Shown here piece by piece: positions 51,343 through 60,682 of a stretch of 64,000 nt of DNA; the stretch's first letter is position 1, and each line of letters begins with the position of its first letter. Source of the DNA: Ruminococcus sp. (GTDB taxonomy: Bacteria; Bacillota; Clostridia; Lachnospirales; Lachnospiraceae). The position numbers were made by a program, and so were the translations under genes. Where the stretch lies: assembly GCA_013911065.1 (NCBI GenBank), contig JACERV010000006.1:1-64000 (forward strand), given 5' to 3'. The notes under the pieces are model-generated. The model was not told the origin of the DNA. It did not search any database and was given only the letters and a program-made list of their open reading frames with translations.

Positions 51343-51938
51343 AATTTCTGTATCTCCCTGCATTGTTTCTGTCCCTGTTGCCAGGCCTGTTCGTCCAAAG
51401 TAATACGGTAACCCCCGCCATTTTCTGTCTGCCAGTAGTAAAATTCTCTGCCCTGAACATCAAGCCAGGAGAGTACAGCCATAATTGTACCTCCGTGTAC
51501 AACTAGTGCAGCCTTCTTTGTACCCTGTTCAATCCATAGATTTACAGCCTCTGAAAATCCTTCCACACAGCGTGCCTGGAATTCCCTGGGACTTTCTCCC
51601 TCTGGAAAGGGAAGGGTTCCTCCAGAATCCAGCCATCCCTTATAATCAGGCATGTGCTTTAGTTCTTCAAAATTTCTTCCTTCAAAGGTCCCGAAATTAC
51701 ATTCCCGCATCTTATTACATAATACAGAGCTTTTTCCGGGAAATAAAAGTTCAGCCGTCTGCACACAGCGCCGCATGGGGCTTACCACTACTCTGTCCAC
51801 ATTCCGGCAGTCCTTTTTCCGTTTTTCAACCAGATGCATTAAGTCTGCAGTCTCAGCTAAAGGCTCATCCGTTCTGCCAATATATTTCTTTTCCAAATTC
51901 CCCTGAGTCTGAAAATGGCGTATCATCACAATCTCCAT
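51339..51938 (-). CDS. cobC: alpha-ribazole phosphatase (histidine phosphatase family)
   Basis: Removes phosphate from alpha-ribazole phosphate or from adenosylcobalamin phosphate. It has 199 residues. The phosphohistidine motif is IRHFQTQGN near residue 7, where the usual RHG is RHF. VSPMRRCVQTAELLF near 53 and LVVHGGTIMAVLS near 147 supply the other arginine and histidine. It overlaps cobS by 13 bases. Confidence 0.88.
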   Translation of the reverse strand: MEIVMIRHFQTQGNLEKKYIGRTDEPLAETADLMHLVEKRKKDCRNVDRVVVSPMRRCVQTAELLFPGKSSVLCNKMRECNFGTFEGRNFEELKHMPDYKGWLDSGGTLPFPEGESPREFQARCVEGFSEAVNLWIEQGTKKAALVVHGGTIMAVLSWLDVQGREFYYWQTENGGGYRITLDEQAWQQGQKQCREIQKL

Positions 51939-52696
51939 AAAAAACCTCCTATCAAAACAATCCCGGTCAACATCCCAAGCTCACAAAGCTGCAGAAAATA
52001 TCCTGCAAGGTCTCCGGTAATTCCGCCAAACTGCTTTTTGCAGATATGGCAGTAATAAAGAAACACAAGGCATGCTGAAGAAAGTGCCCCTGCCCCTCCC
52101 TTTAAATCCAGCGAAAGCATCATTGCTGCAAGAAACACAATATATATCAGCATTGTAATACGCACTGTTTTTTTCTGGGCTCCATCTTGAAATGTCTTCG
52201 CCAGCCCACTGTCCTTTGCAGATGGAAACGTCACAACCGAAAATCCACTTATGGAACGGGAAAGCATATATCCGCAGCCAATCACCGGAAGCATCCCCAT
52301 TGTAACCTGACTCCACAGCGCCACACTCCACAGGAAGTAACAGCACATTCCAAGAATGGCAAACGCTCCGGCATGAGGATCTTTCAGAATTTCCAGTTTT
52401 TTCGTCCTGTCTCCGTAGGAACTTAGGGCATCCATGGTGTCCATAAAACCATCCATGTGGATGCCGCCTGTTACCAGGACCGGTAAAAGGGTCATCGCTG
52501 CTCCAAAGAACAAAGGACCGAAGCCAGACTTGAGAAGCAGGCCGCCCAAGAAAATTTCCAGCCCTCCAAGAACGACCCCTATAAGGGGGAAAAAGCACAT
52601 TACGTATTTCATATTTTTTTCATCCCAGTCTACATGGGGCATGGGAATTTTCGAATACATAGAAATTGCAATTGCACAGGACCTGAGCAGATACAT
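51926..52696 (-). CDS. cobS: adenosylcobinamide-GDP ribazoletransferase
   Basis: A membrane cobalamin synthase joining adenosylcobinamide-GDP and alpha-ribazole (phosphate). It has 256 residues and multiple membrane segments. Signatures: SMYSKIPMPHVDWDEKNMKY near 12-31, GGIHMDGFMDTMDALSSYGDRTKKLEILKDPHAGAFA (split) near 77-113. It is preceded by AGAGGAAG. Confidence 0.95.
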   Translation of the reverse strand: MYLLRSCAIAISMYSKIPMPHVDWDEKNMKYVMCFFPLIGVVLGGLEIFLGGLLLKSGFGPLFFGAAMTLLPVLVTGGIHMDGFMDTMDALSSYGDRTKKLEILKDPHAGAFAILGMCCYFLWSVALWSQVTMGMLPVIGCGYMLSRSISGFSVVTFPSAKDSGLAKTFQDGAQKKTVRITMLIYIVFLAAMMLSLDLKGGAGALSSACLVFLYYCHICKKQFGGITGDLAGYFLQLCELGMLTGIVLIGGFLWRL

Positions 52697-52724
52697 AAGC
52701 TTCCTCTTTTCTCTTCCTTACTTT

Positions 52725-53804
52725 TCACTTTAATACTTCATACTTTTCAATCCCTGTCTCCTCAAATGTACTCATTTGGAGATAAACCTGCAAGCCCATT
52801 TCTAATAGAGGGAACAAGGCAACTGCTCCGCTTCCTTCCCCCAGAAACATGTCACAGGCTAAAAAGGGTGATATATCTAATGCATCCAAAAGCATTTGTC
52901 CTGCCGGCTCTCTGGAAATATGAGATGATAGCATATAATCTCTGGAATCAGGTACCAGCCTGGCAGCACAGAGGGCTGCAACTCCGGAAATAAAGCCATC
53001 TATAACTACCGGAAGCCGGTACATGGCTCCCCCTAAAAAGACACCCGTTAATCCGGCAATATCCAAACCACCTACTTTCCCCAGCACATCCAGTACATCC
53101 TCCTTATCGGGCTGATGCAGAGAAATGGCTTGTTTGATCACACTAATCTTTTTCTCCAGCCCTTCACTGGTGAGCCCGGCACCTTTCCCCGTCACTTCCT
53201 CCACCGGCTTGCCTAAAAGTACGGCTGCCACAGCACTGCTTGTTGTAGTGTTTCCAATCCCCATCTCTCCCGTTGCAAGAATGTCGTAGCCCTGTTTTTC
53301 CAGTTCTTTCACTGTACGGATTCCTGTTTCAATCGCCTGCCATACCTCATTTCTTGTCATGGAAGGCTCTTTTGCCATATTTTTCGTGCCGTAAGCTACT
53401 TTTTGTCCTGCCTTCGTCACCGAGGGAACATCCACCGCCATGCCAATATCCACCGGAAATACATCCACTCCGGCAACCTCACTCATAATGACCACACTTG
53501 CTGCCCTTTTCGTAAAGTTATCCGCTACGGCTGCAGTGACTTCCTGTCCTGTCTGGGTCACACCTTCCTCTACAACTCCATTATCTGCGCACATAATGAT
53601 AAGCCCTCTTTTTTTCAGGCTGAACTCTGGGGTTCCCTTCATACCCGCTATACGGATAACTGCATCCTCCAGCTTTCCCAATGAAAACAAAGGTTTTGCA
53701 ACAGATATCCAGCGGTGCCTGGCCTGTGTTATGCTTTTTGCATCGGCGGGATGAATCTTTTCTTTTATCATTTCCAAGGTTATATTATTGCATTTTGCTG
53801 TCAT
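52725..53804 (-). CDS. cobT: nicotinate-nucleotide-dimethylbenzimidazole phosphoribosyltransferase
   Basis: Activates the lower-ligand base to alpha-ribazole phosphate, 359 residues. Segments are IIMCADNGVVEEGVTQTGQEVT (split) near 63-84, GEMGIGNTTTSSAVAAVLLG near 170-190, and the C-terminal catalytic glutamate region LGEGSGAVALFPLLEMG. The start at 53804 follows AAAAGGAGAGGCAAG and overlaps cbiA by 20 bases. No dimethylbenzimidazole synthesis gene is seen, so the base made or salvaged is unknown. Confidence 0.96.
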   Translation of the reverse strand: MTAKCNNITLEMIKEKIHPADAKSITQARHRWISVAKPLFSLGKLEDAVIRIAGMKGTPEFSLKKRGLIIMCADNGVVEEGVTQTGQEVTAAVADNFTKRAASVVIMSEVAGVDVFPVDIGMAVDVPSVTKAGQKVAYGTKNMAKEPSMTRNEVWQAIETGIRTVKELEKQGYDILATGEMGIGNTTTSSAVAAVLLGKPVEEVTGKGAGLTSEGLEKKISVIKQAISLHQPDKEDVLDVLGKVGGLDIAGLTGVFLGGAMYRLPVVIDGFISGVAALCAARLVPDSRDYMLSSHISREPAGQMLLDALDISPFLACDMFLGEGSGAVALFPLLEMGLQVYLQMSTFEETGIEKYEVLK

Positions 53805-55218
53805 CTTGCCTCTCCTTTTTTGCTTCCAGGATAAACCGGCGGGCAAACGCCGGGTTAGAGTAAAAATGAATATGAGGATAGCCTGCAAACAGGTTTCCCT
53901 CCATATGGATACATTTCCAGCTTCTCCGTTTGTCTGGCTTTACGGCAATACAGTCTTTTCCGTTGTCCGTGCTGTCCCAGTAGTGGAATTCATGTCCTCT
54001 TAGCTTCTCTCCCTTTTTCAGAAAAGCCCCTTCTTTCTGCGCCTCTATTTCTATGTAGCCGAACCGTACCAGCTTTCCGGTGCGAAATGCTTTTCCAGGA
54101 AATACATCTGCCATCTGCCGGAAAATCCCCTTGTCATCTTCCATTTCTTCATGCAGGTACATAAATCCCCCGCACTCTGCCAGACAGGGAAGTCCCCCCA
54201 GGACAGCTTCCTTTATAGAGGAACGCATGGACACATTTCTTTCCAGTTCTTTGGTATACAGCTCCGGATATCCTCCGCCCAGAATCATTCCCTGAATATC
54301 TTCTGGCAGGAAATTATCATGTAAGGGACTGAATTCAACCAATTCGCACCCTTCACTTTGCAAAAATTGAAGGTTATCCTTATAGTAGAAACAAAAGGCT
54401 TCGTCTTGTGCAACGGCAATTCTTACAGTCCTTTTCCCCTGCAAGATTCCTTCCTCAGCATCTCCGTTGTCTTTTGGATTCTTCTGGGAAAATCCTTCTC
54501 TATTTTCCGCCGCCTTCGAGCAGGCGGCAATGGAGAGAAGGGTATCCAGCTCCACCGTTTCACTTAGGAGTCTTCCGGCGTCCTCCAGCTGCTCCTGTAT
54601 ACGGTTAATTCCCTGGGGCGTTACCAGCCCCAGATGCCTGCTCTCCAAACCGAAAACCGGATGTTCGGGGACGTAACCAATCACAGGGATTGTATATCCT
54701 GCCTGTGCCAGCCCCTCTTCAATCATCTGCTTCATTTTAGGATACAGCATAGACGACACCCGGTTCAGGAGAATCCCGCATACATTACTATCCTCTTTAA
54801 ATCCTATCATTCCCTGGATAACCGGAAGGACAGACAATGCAGCACCCTTACAGGGAACCACCAAAATTACAGGTGTTTTCAATGTCCTTGCCACGTCATA
54901 AGAGCTGGCTTTTTCCGAAGCTAAGTCCATACCGTCATAGTAGCCCATGACGCCTTCAATCATTGTGATATCTGCATTTTCTGCATGTCTCTCAAATAGC
55001 TCCTCCAGTATTTCTTTCCCGTAAAAGAACAAGTCCAGATTTTCAGAATCAATCCCCAGCACTTCCCTGTGGAACATAGGATCAATATAATCCGGTCCGC
55101 ATTTGCAAGCGGCAACCTTCAGCCCGTGCTGCCGGAAAGCAGCCATTAAGCCGCAGGATATTACGGTTTTACCACTTCCGCTTGACGCTGCGGCAATCAT
55201 AAAGCTTGAAATTCCCAT
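53785..55218 (-). CDS. cbiA: cobyrinic acid a,c-diamide synthase
   Basis: Glutamine-dependent amidation of the a and c side chains, 477 residues. P-loop-like ATP site SSFMIAAASSGSGKTVISCGL (split) at the N-terminus, GVMGYYDGMDLASE near 90, GASH-type amidotransferase with MILGGGYPELYTKEL and CLAECGGFMYLHEEM (Cys nucleophile near 336). The start at 55218 follows TAGGAGGCAGCTC; the longer form lacks a ribosome site. Confidence 0.95.
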   Translation of the reverse strand: MGISSFMIAAASSGSGKTVISCGLMAAFRQHGLKVAACKCGPDYIDPMFHREVLGIDSENLDLFFYGKEILEELFERHAENADITMIEGVMGYYDGMDLASEKASSYDVARTLKTPVILVVPCKGAALSVLPVIQGMIGFKEDSNVCGILLNRVSSMLYPKMKQMIEEGLAQAGYTIPVIGYVPEHPVFGLESRHLGLVTPQGINRIQEQLEDAGRLLSETVELDTLLSIAACSKAAENREGFSQKNPKDNGDAEEGILQGKRTVRIAVAQDEAFCFYYKDNLQFLQSEGCELVEFSPLHDNFLPEDIQGMILGGGYPELYTKELERNVSMRSSIKEAVLGGLPCLAECGGFMYLHEEMEDDKGIFRQMADVFPGKAFRTGKLVRFGYIEIEAQKEGAFLKKGEKLRGHEFHYWDSTDNGKDCIAVKPDKRRSWKCIHMEGNLFAGYPHIHFYSNPAFARRFILEAKKERQDDSKMQ

Positions 55219-55228
55219 GAGCTGCCTC

Positions 55229-56431
55229 CTAATTTGAAATAACATAGACGGGATTTTGTCCTGTCATCATATGATATGCTCCCAGTTTCCGTGACTTTGA
55301 AACTGAAATCTGGATAATCTCCGGGTCTGTGAGAAATCCTTCCTCTATGGCTTCCATCGTTTCTCTTACAGTCTCCAGAGATATGGCATTTAGTACAATT
55401 TTTACATTGGGGTTTTTCTCTCGTACCAGACGCAGAATTTCCTTCAAATTTCCCGAGCTTCCTCCGATAAATACATGGGTAGGGGCCTCCAGCGGCAAAA
55501 GTGCCTCAGGAGCGGTTCCCTCAACCAGTTCCACCTGGTCACAGCAAAACTTCTGTCGGTTCCGCCTGATTAATTCAGTTCCTTCCGGGTTCTTTTCTAC
55601 TGCATACACCTTGATAGTCTCATCCTGTAAGGCAGCCTCTATGCTGACAGAACCGGTTCCGGCGCCTACATCATAAAGTACTGACTTTTCATGCAGCCCA
55701 AGTTTTCCAATACTGATGCTTCGAACTTCTGCTTTTGTCATCGGAACTTTCCCCCGGATAAATTCTTCATCCTCTATATGCCGGTGAATTCTCCTGTCGG
55801 CTCGGGGATTCAAAACATATGACGCTGCCAGCCCTTCGAAATCTTCCGGGAGAAGCTGGGCCCCGCTTTTATGCAGTATTTCTTCCTTTTCATAAGAAAG
55901 GTACTTTCCGATATAGAAGTCCACATGCCCCAGATTGTAATGCTGAATTTTTTTGCAAATTTCCTCACTGTTCTCTCCGCCGCTAAGCAGAACAAATGTT
56001 TTCTCGTGGGTAGAAATGGCATGAATAAAATTCTGTTTTCTCCCATGAATGCTTACTAGCTTCGCATCCTCCCAGGATACCCCTAGTTTTGCTGCCAGAT
56101 ACGCCACTGTGGAAATCCCTGGTATGGTATGCACACGATAATCAGAAAGCTCCTCTTCCAGCTTTTTTGCACCGCTGTAAAACCCGGGATCACCAGAAAG
56201 TGCAACTGCTATGTTCCCATATTCTGTATGCTCTTTTAAAAACCTGTGAATCTCATCCGGCTTATAGGAAGAAAACGTAGGTTTTCCAAAGGATTCCAGA
56301 GCATCTGTCATCCGGCCTGCACCGATGATACAGTCACAATTCCTGAAAATTTCCCTGGCCTCCTCTGTCATGGACTTTTCATTGCCCATCCCGATTCCGG
56401 TAAGATGTACGATTTGCTTTTCTTTATACAT
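55229..56431 (-). CDS. cbiET: cobalt-precorrin-7 C5/C15 methyltransferase, CbiE-CbiT fusion
   Basis: A 400-residue fusion (CobL type). The N-terminal CbiE tetrapyrrole-methylase domain (about 1-205) starts VHLTGIGMGNEKSMT and has ALSGDPGFYSGAKKLEEEL. The C-terminal CbiT domain (about 215-400) is a class I methyltransferase with LYDVGAGTGSVSIEAAL and FIGGSSGNLKEIL; it methylates C15 and decarboxylates the acetate arm. The stop is TAG and overlaps the cbiA leader. Confidence 0.95.
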   Translation of the reverse strand: MYKEKQIVHLTGIGMGNEKSMTEEAREIFRNCDCIIGAGRMTDALESFGKPTFSSYKPDEIHRFLKEHTEYGNIAVALSGDPGFYSGAKKLEEELSDYRVHTIPGISTVAYLAAKLGVSWEDAKLVSIHGRKQNFIHAISTHEKTFVLLSGGENSEEICKKIQHYNLGHVDFYIGKYLSYEKEEILHKSGAQLLPEDFEGLAASYVLNPRADRRIHRHIEDEEFIRGKVPMTKAEVRSISIGKLGLHEKSVLYDVGAGTGSVSIEAALQDETIKVYAVEKNPEGTELIRRNRQKFCCDQVELVEGTAPEALLPLEAPTHVFIGGSSGNLKEILRLVREKNPNVKIVLNAISLETVRETMEAIEEGFLTDPEIIQISVSKSRKLGAYHMMTGQNPVYVISN

Positions 56432-57155
56432 TCTGGTATCCCCTTGGTGTTACCATTTTCCCATTTATTTGCTTGGTCTGCTCATTGCCCACAAATACTG
56501 TAGTAAACATATCTGCTTCCGCATCCTTTAATTCTTCTAAAGTCAATATCCTGTGAGATTCTCCATCTCTGCCGATATTCCGTACCATGCCGCAGACTGT
56601 CTCCGGACGCTTATATTCCAGCATACATTCACAAGCTTTTTTCAAATAATCCCGCCGCTTTTTACTGGACGGGTTGTAAAGACAAATCACAAAATCAGCC
56701 ATAGCAGCCGCTTTTAATCTTTTCTCAATCTTCTCCCAGGGTGTCAGCAAATCACTCAGGCTGATAACTGCAAAATCATGCATAAGGGGCGCTCCCAGGA
56801 CCGCCGCCCCTCCATTGGCAGAAGTAATCCCCGGCACAATCTCAATCTCAACATCGGGGTACTGTACCCCTGTCTCGTACATCAGGCCAGCCATACCATA
56901 AACTCCCGCATCTCCGCTGCATACCATGGCTACATCCTGTCCCTTAACAGCTTCCTCCATTGCCATCTGACAGCGTTTCACTTCCTGTGTCATAGGAGTA
57001 GTCAGATACGTCTTGTCCGGGTATTCTGTTTTAATCAAGTCTACATAAACCGTATATCCTACAATTACCTGGCACTTCTCCAGCACCGCCGCTGCCTCCA
57101 GAGTCATTTGTCTGTCCGCTCCCGGCCCCAGACCTAGCACATAAACCTTACTCAT
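56424..57155 (-). CDS. cbiH: cobalt-precorrin-3 C17-methyltransferase
   Basis: Contracts the ring and methylates C17, 243 residues. Motifs: VYVLGLGPGADRQMT (N-terminus), MVCSGDAGVYGMAGLMYE near 78-95, VPGITSANGGAAVLGAPLMHDFAVISLSD (split) near 107-135. The start at 57155 has GGTGGAAAGC upstream and overlaps the cbiF end by 8 bases. The protein has no CbiG part, which in some species is fused here. Confidence 0.95.
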   Translation of the reverse strand: MSKVYVLGLGPGADRQMTLEAAAVLEKCQVIVGYTVYVDLIKTEYPDKTYLTTPMTQEVKRCQMAMEEAVKGQDVAMVCSGDAGVYGMAGLMYETGVQYPDVEIEIVPGITSANGGAAVLGAPLMHDFAVISLSDLLTPWEKIEKRLKAAAMADFVICLYNPSSKKRRDYLKKACECMLEYKRPETVCGMVRNIGRDGESHRILTLEELKDAEADMFTTVFVGNEQTKQINGKMVTPRGYQNV

Positions 57156-57921
57156 TGCTTTCCACCTCTTTACTTGCTTTGCGGTATTCCGTCGTAAAAG
57201 CAGGATTATATAGTTCGGATCTTGTATATTCACCATCTAAAACACGTCCTACTACAATCAGTGCCGTTTTTGTAATTCCTTCCTTTTCAGCAGTTGCCGC
57301 CAGGCTGTCAATGGTACACCGGCACACCTTCTCTTCCGGCCAGGTTGCCTTGTATACAATCGCTGCCGGGGTATCACCCGGATACCCGCCCGCCGTCAAT
57401 TCTTTTGACAAGCTTGCAAGCATTCCGGTACTCAGAAAAATCACCATTGTCGTCTGATGTTCTGCAAAGCCGCGTATAGATTCCCTCTCCGGCACCGGAG
57501 TCCGCCCTGCCATTCTGGTAATCACAACAGATTGGGAGATGCCGGGGAGCGTATACTCCGCCTCTAAAGCCGCCGCTGCCCCGCAAAAAGAGCTGACACC
57601 GGGGCAGGCTTCATAGGAAATCCCCTCCTGCTTCAAAGCATCCATCTGCTCTTTTATGGCCCCATACAGACAGGGGTCCCCTGTGTGGAGACGGACCACT
57701 CTTTTCCCTTCCCGTTCTCCTCTGACCATCACTTCCAAAACTTCCTCCAGCGTCATCCGGGCACTGTTATATACGGCGCAGCCCTCTTTCTTCGCATCCA
57801 GCAGCTTCGGATTTACAAGGGAGCCTGCATAAATAATAATGTCCGCCTCCTGCAAATAATTCTGCCCCCGCACTGTAATTAAGTCCTCAGCCCCTGGTCC
57901 GGCTCCAACGAATACAATCAT
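57148..57921 (-). CDS. cbiF: cobalt-precorrin-4 C11-methyltransferase
   Basis: Methylates C11, 257 residues. The SAM/tetrapyrrole-methylase start is MIVFVGAGPGAEDLITVRGQ. VRLHTGDPCLYGAIKEQMD near 76-94 and CPGVSSFCGAAAALEAEYTLPG near 104-125 follow. Its start abuts the cbiL stop (no gap). AAAGGAGA lies before the ATG. Confidence 0.96.
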   Translation of the reverse strand: MIVFVGAGPGAEDLITVRGQNYLQEADIIIYAGSLVNPKLLDAKKEGCAVYNSARMTLEEVLEVMVRGEREGKRVVRLHTGDPCLYGAIKEQMDALKQEGISYEACPGVSSFCGAAAALEAEYTLPGISQSVVITRMAGRTPVPERESIRGFAEHQTTMVIFLSTGMLASLSKELTAGGYPGDTPAAIVYKATWPEEKVCRCTIDSLAATAEKEGITKTALIVVGRVLDGEYTRSELYNPAFTTEYRKASKEVESNE

Positions 57922-58671
57922 CTAATTACTCTCCTTTATCATAATCAATGAATAATAACTTGCTCCATCTGGAATTTCATCCACATGATGGTAAACCTTT
58001 TCACCCGGCATTCCACAGTTTTCTACCATTTGTACCTGCAATGACTTTTCGTTTACTACTTGTTTCACATAAGGCATCTTTTTTCCTGCCTTCATCAGAA
58101 TTTTTGTTCCCGGTAATTCCAGGCTTTCTTCAATCCCATAAGATGCCGGAATAATATGTAACTCCTCCCGGTTTTCTGCCAGCCCCGTATTCACCCTTGC
58201 CGCAGCTGCACAGAAAGATGGTATTCCAGGAACCAGCATCGTTTTACATGCTCTATTTTTCAGACGTTTGTGTACATAAAGGCAGGTGGAATATATGCTG
58301 GGATCTCCCAGTGTAATAAAAGCAACATTTTTGCCAGCCTGCAAAATCTCTTCTGTCTTGTCTGCACAATGATCGTGAATTTCTTTTAACTGCTGTTTTT
58401 CTTTTATCATAGGCATGGGAAGATAGAGTTTTGCTTTGTGGGCAATTTCAGGAATCTCCGGAAGTGCGATCTGATAAGCCACACATTTTTCCAGATAATC
58501 TGGGTTGGCACATACAGCGTCTTCCTCTTCGTATATGGCTTCTTTCAAATCCGGGCTGGAGACTGCCAGAGCTATCACATCACAAGCCCGGATAATCTCT
58601 ACTGCTTTCAAAGTCATCAGTTTTGGGTCCCCTGGCCCTACGCCTACTCCGTAAAATATTCCCTGTCTCAT
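57922..58671 (-). CDS. cbiL: cobalt-precorrin-2 C20-methyltransferase
   Basis: Methylates C20 of cobalt-sirohydrochlorin, 249 residues. Start YGVGVGPGDPKLMTLKAVEII, then VAFITLGDPSIYSTCLYVHKRL near 95-117 and VPGIPSFCAAAARVNTGLAE near 128-147. The start at 58671 is fixed by the ATGA overlap with cbiD; a much longer reading frame upstream lies within cbiD. Confidence 0.96.
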   Translation of the reverse strand: MRQGIFYGVGVGPGDPKLMTLKAVEIIRACDVIALAVSSPDLKEAIYEEEDAVCANPDYLEKCVAYQIALPEIPEIAHKAKLYLPMPMIKEKQQLKEIHDHCADKTEEILQAGKNVAFITLGDPSIYSTCLYVHKRLKNRACKTMLVPGIPSFCAAAARVNTGLAENREELHIIPASYGIEESLELPGTKILMKAGKKMPYVKQVVNEKSLQVQMVENCGMPGEKVYHHVDEIPDGASYYSLIMIKESN

Positions 58672-59831
58672 ATCTTCTCCCTTCCAATCTCCTCCAGCAG
58701 CATTCTGGTATCTTCTGTTTCTCCAAGAATACCGTCTTCTTTTGAAAATATAATTGCGCCGATTTTCAGTCCGCTGCCTGCACGCTGTTTTAAATAAAAA
58801 TCTGCCCGCTTTGTAATCGTCTCCATTACCTGACTCAAAATTCCCTGACTTTTTAAAAAGTCTACCGCCTCTGTGGTTGTGATGCATTCCATAATTTTCT
58901 TCACATTCTCAGCAGAAGCCCCTGCCATCGCTGCATGAGCGGCAAAGATCTCCATTCTGCAGTCTGCCTGTCTGGAGTGGGTATTCATCACGCCCCCCGC
59001 CAGTTTAACTAGTTTGCCTATATGCCCAACCAAGAGGATTCCCTGCATACCCAGGCTGACAGCCGCATCAATGGTTTCTCCAATATAATTGCTGGATTTC
59101 ACAGACAGTGCACCTTCATATCCTAAGGTTTCTGTCAGAAAATCACTTCCGTAATTTCCAGGGACTACATAACACCAGTCATGGCCATTTTCTTTTAGAA
59201 CCTTCATTTCCAGGTATATCGTGTCTGTCAGTGCCTTTTCACTCATGGGCTCCACAATCCCGCTTGTCCCAAGTACAGAAATACCGCCTTCAATGCCCAG
59301 CCTTGGATTAAAAGTCTTCCCGGCCAGTCTGCACCCATCCGGAATGGAAATCAAAATCTCCAGCCCTTCCCCGCAACCAAACTGCTTCCGCTGCTCATCA
59401 ACAGCATCTAGAATCATCTGACGCGGGACCTTATTGATTGCCGCTTCCCCAATGTCTTGTTCAAGCCCCTTTTTTGTAACTCTTCCAACACCTTCTCCAC
59501 CGTCCAGCAGGAGACTTATTCCTTCCCTCCTTATTACTTTGGCATAAACATACACTCCGTCCGTAATATCCGGGTCATCTCCACTGTCTTTTTGAATTGC
59601 ACAGCTTACAGAATCCTTGTCTTTTTCAATATGTTCCACATCCAGATATAAGGTAATCCCCTTCGGAGTATGCAGGGAAACCTGGGTAAGAGTCTGCCCT
59701 GACAGAAGCATATATGCTGCTGCTTTCGCTGCAGCTGCCGCACAGCTTCCTGTTGTGTAGCCTAAACGGAGCTGTTTCTGATTTTTCCATATGAGCGACC
59801 CTTGATTTTCACTCTTTGAAAATGTCTTCAT
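58668..59831 (-). CDS. cbiD: cobalt-precorrin-5B C1-methyltransferase
   Basis: Methylates C1 in the anaerobic pathway, 387 residues. Segments: LRLGYTTGSCAAAAAKAAA (about 22-40), VSIPDGCRLAGKTFNPRLGIEGGISVLGTSGIVEPMSE (split, about 163-200) and GHIGKLVKLAGGVMNTHSR near 268-286. The immediate product pathway needs CbiG before and CbiJ after, neither of which is in the window. Confidence 0.96.
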   Translation of the reverse strand: MKTFSKSENQGSLIWKNQKQLRLGYTTGSCAAAAAKAAAYMLLSGQTLTQVSLHTPKGITLYLDVEHIEKDKDSVSCAIQKDSGDDPDITDGVYVYAKVIRREGISLLLDGGEGVGRVTKKGLEQDIGEAAINKVPRQMILDAVDEQRKQFGCGEGLEILISIPDGCRLAGKTFNPRLGIEGGISVLGTSGIVEPMSEKALTDTIYLEMKVLKENGHDWCYVVPGNYGSDFLTETLGYEGALSVKSSNYIGETIDAAVSLGMQGILLVGHIGKLVKLAGGVMNTHSRQADCRMEIFAAHAAMAGASAENVKKIMECITTTEAVDFLKSQGILSQVMETITKRADFYLKQRAGSGLKIGAIIFSKEDGILGETEDTRMLLEEIGREKI

Positions 59832-59873
59832 GCAGATGTCTCCTTTCCCTGCTTTTCTTTTAAAGTATGTGCT

Positions 59874-60656
59874 TTAGAGAACTGCCTCAATATGCTCTAT
59901 AAATATATTTCGTATCCCTTTCATTTCTCCCAGACCTTTCAGAACTGCCCTCACCTCATATCCAGCATCTGAAAGCTGAGCCTTCCAGGAATCCTCGTCC
60001 CCAATCATATCATTTTTGGCGTGATCCCCTGCCACAATCATAAAGGGCATCAGCGTCACCTTTCTGTTTCCCGAAATCTCCAGCTTTTTCATGACATTTT
60101 TCAGATCAGGGAATCCTTCAACTGTTCCTACAAGCACCTGGTTGTATCCCAGAGAATGAAATGTATATTCCAATGTAGGATATGCTGCATTTGCGTGATG
60201 GTCTGTTCCGTGTCCCATAAGGACCAAAGCTTCTCCTTCCTCCAGGGACACCTCTGCCATCACTGCATGAATGGACTTTTTATAATCTTCTACACTGGTC
60301 AGCAGTGGTTTTCCTACACTGATTTTACGGAATCTGTCTGCATATTCCATCAAATCACTGAGCATTTTATCATTTTCTATTCCATTGATGATGTGAGTAG
60401 GCTGGACAATTACTTGTTCTATTCCATCTTCAGCCATCTTTTCCATGGCTTCCCTTATACTGCAAATAAATAAATCTTCTGTCTTTTTTAATTTCCTGAT
60501 AATCATCTGGCTTGTAAACGCTCTGTACAAGGGATATTCAGGGAATATCTCCTGTATCTGTTTTTCAACCGGTACAATATTTTTTTCCAGAGCATCCAAA
60601 TGACTTGTTCCAAAGCTTACCGTTAGTATTCCTTTCTTGCCCGTTCCCTTTTCCAT
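59874..60656 (-). CDS. cbiK: sirohydrochlorin cobaltochelatase
   Basis: Inserts cobalt into sirohydrochlorin, the entry to the oxygen-independent route, 260 residues. Motifs: LTVSFGTSHLDALEKNI near 11-27, IVQPTHIINGIEND near 84-97 and the metal-binding LMGHGTDHHANAAYPTLE near 146-163. No signal peptide, so it is the cytoplasmic form. GGAGGTATAGG precedes the start. Confidence 0.95.
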   Translation of the reverse strand: MEKGTGKKGILTVSFGTSHLDALEKNIVPVEKQIQEIFPEYPLYRAFTSQMIIRKLKKTEDLFICSIREAMEKMAEDGIEQVIVQPTHIINGIENDKMLSDLMEYADRFRKISVGKPLLTSVEDYKKSIHAVMAEVSLEEGEALVLMGHGTDHHANAAYPTLEYTFHSLGYNQVLVGTVEGFPDLKNVMKKLEISGNRKVTLMPFMIVAGDHAKNDMIGDEDSWKAQLSDAGYEVRAVLKGLGEMKGIRNIFIEHIEAVL

Positions 60657-60682
60657 CCTATACCTCCATGTTTGCTTCCTCT

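Noticed and set aside
58671-58887. Longer reading frame for cbiL
   Set aside because: The extra 72 residues are translated from inside cbiD in another frame; the conserved protein starts at 58671 with an ATGA overlap.
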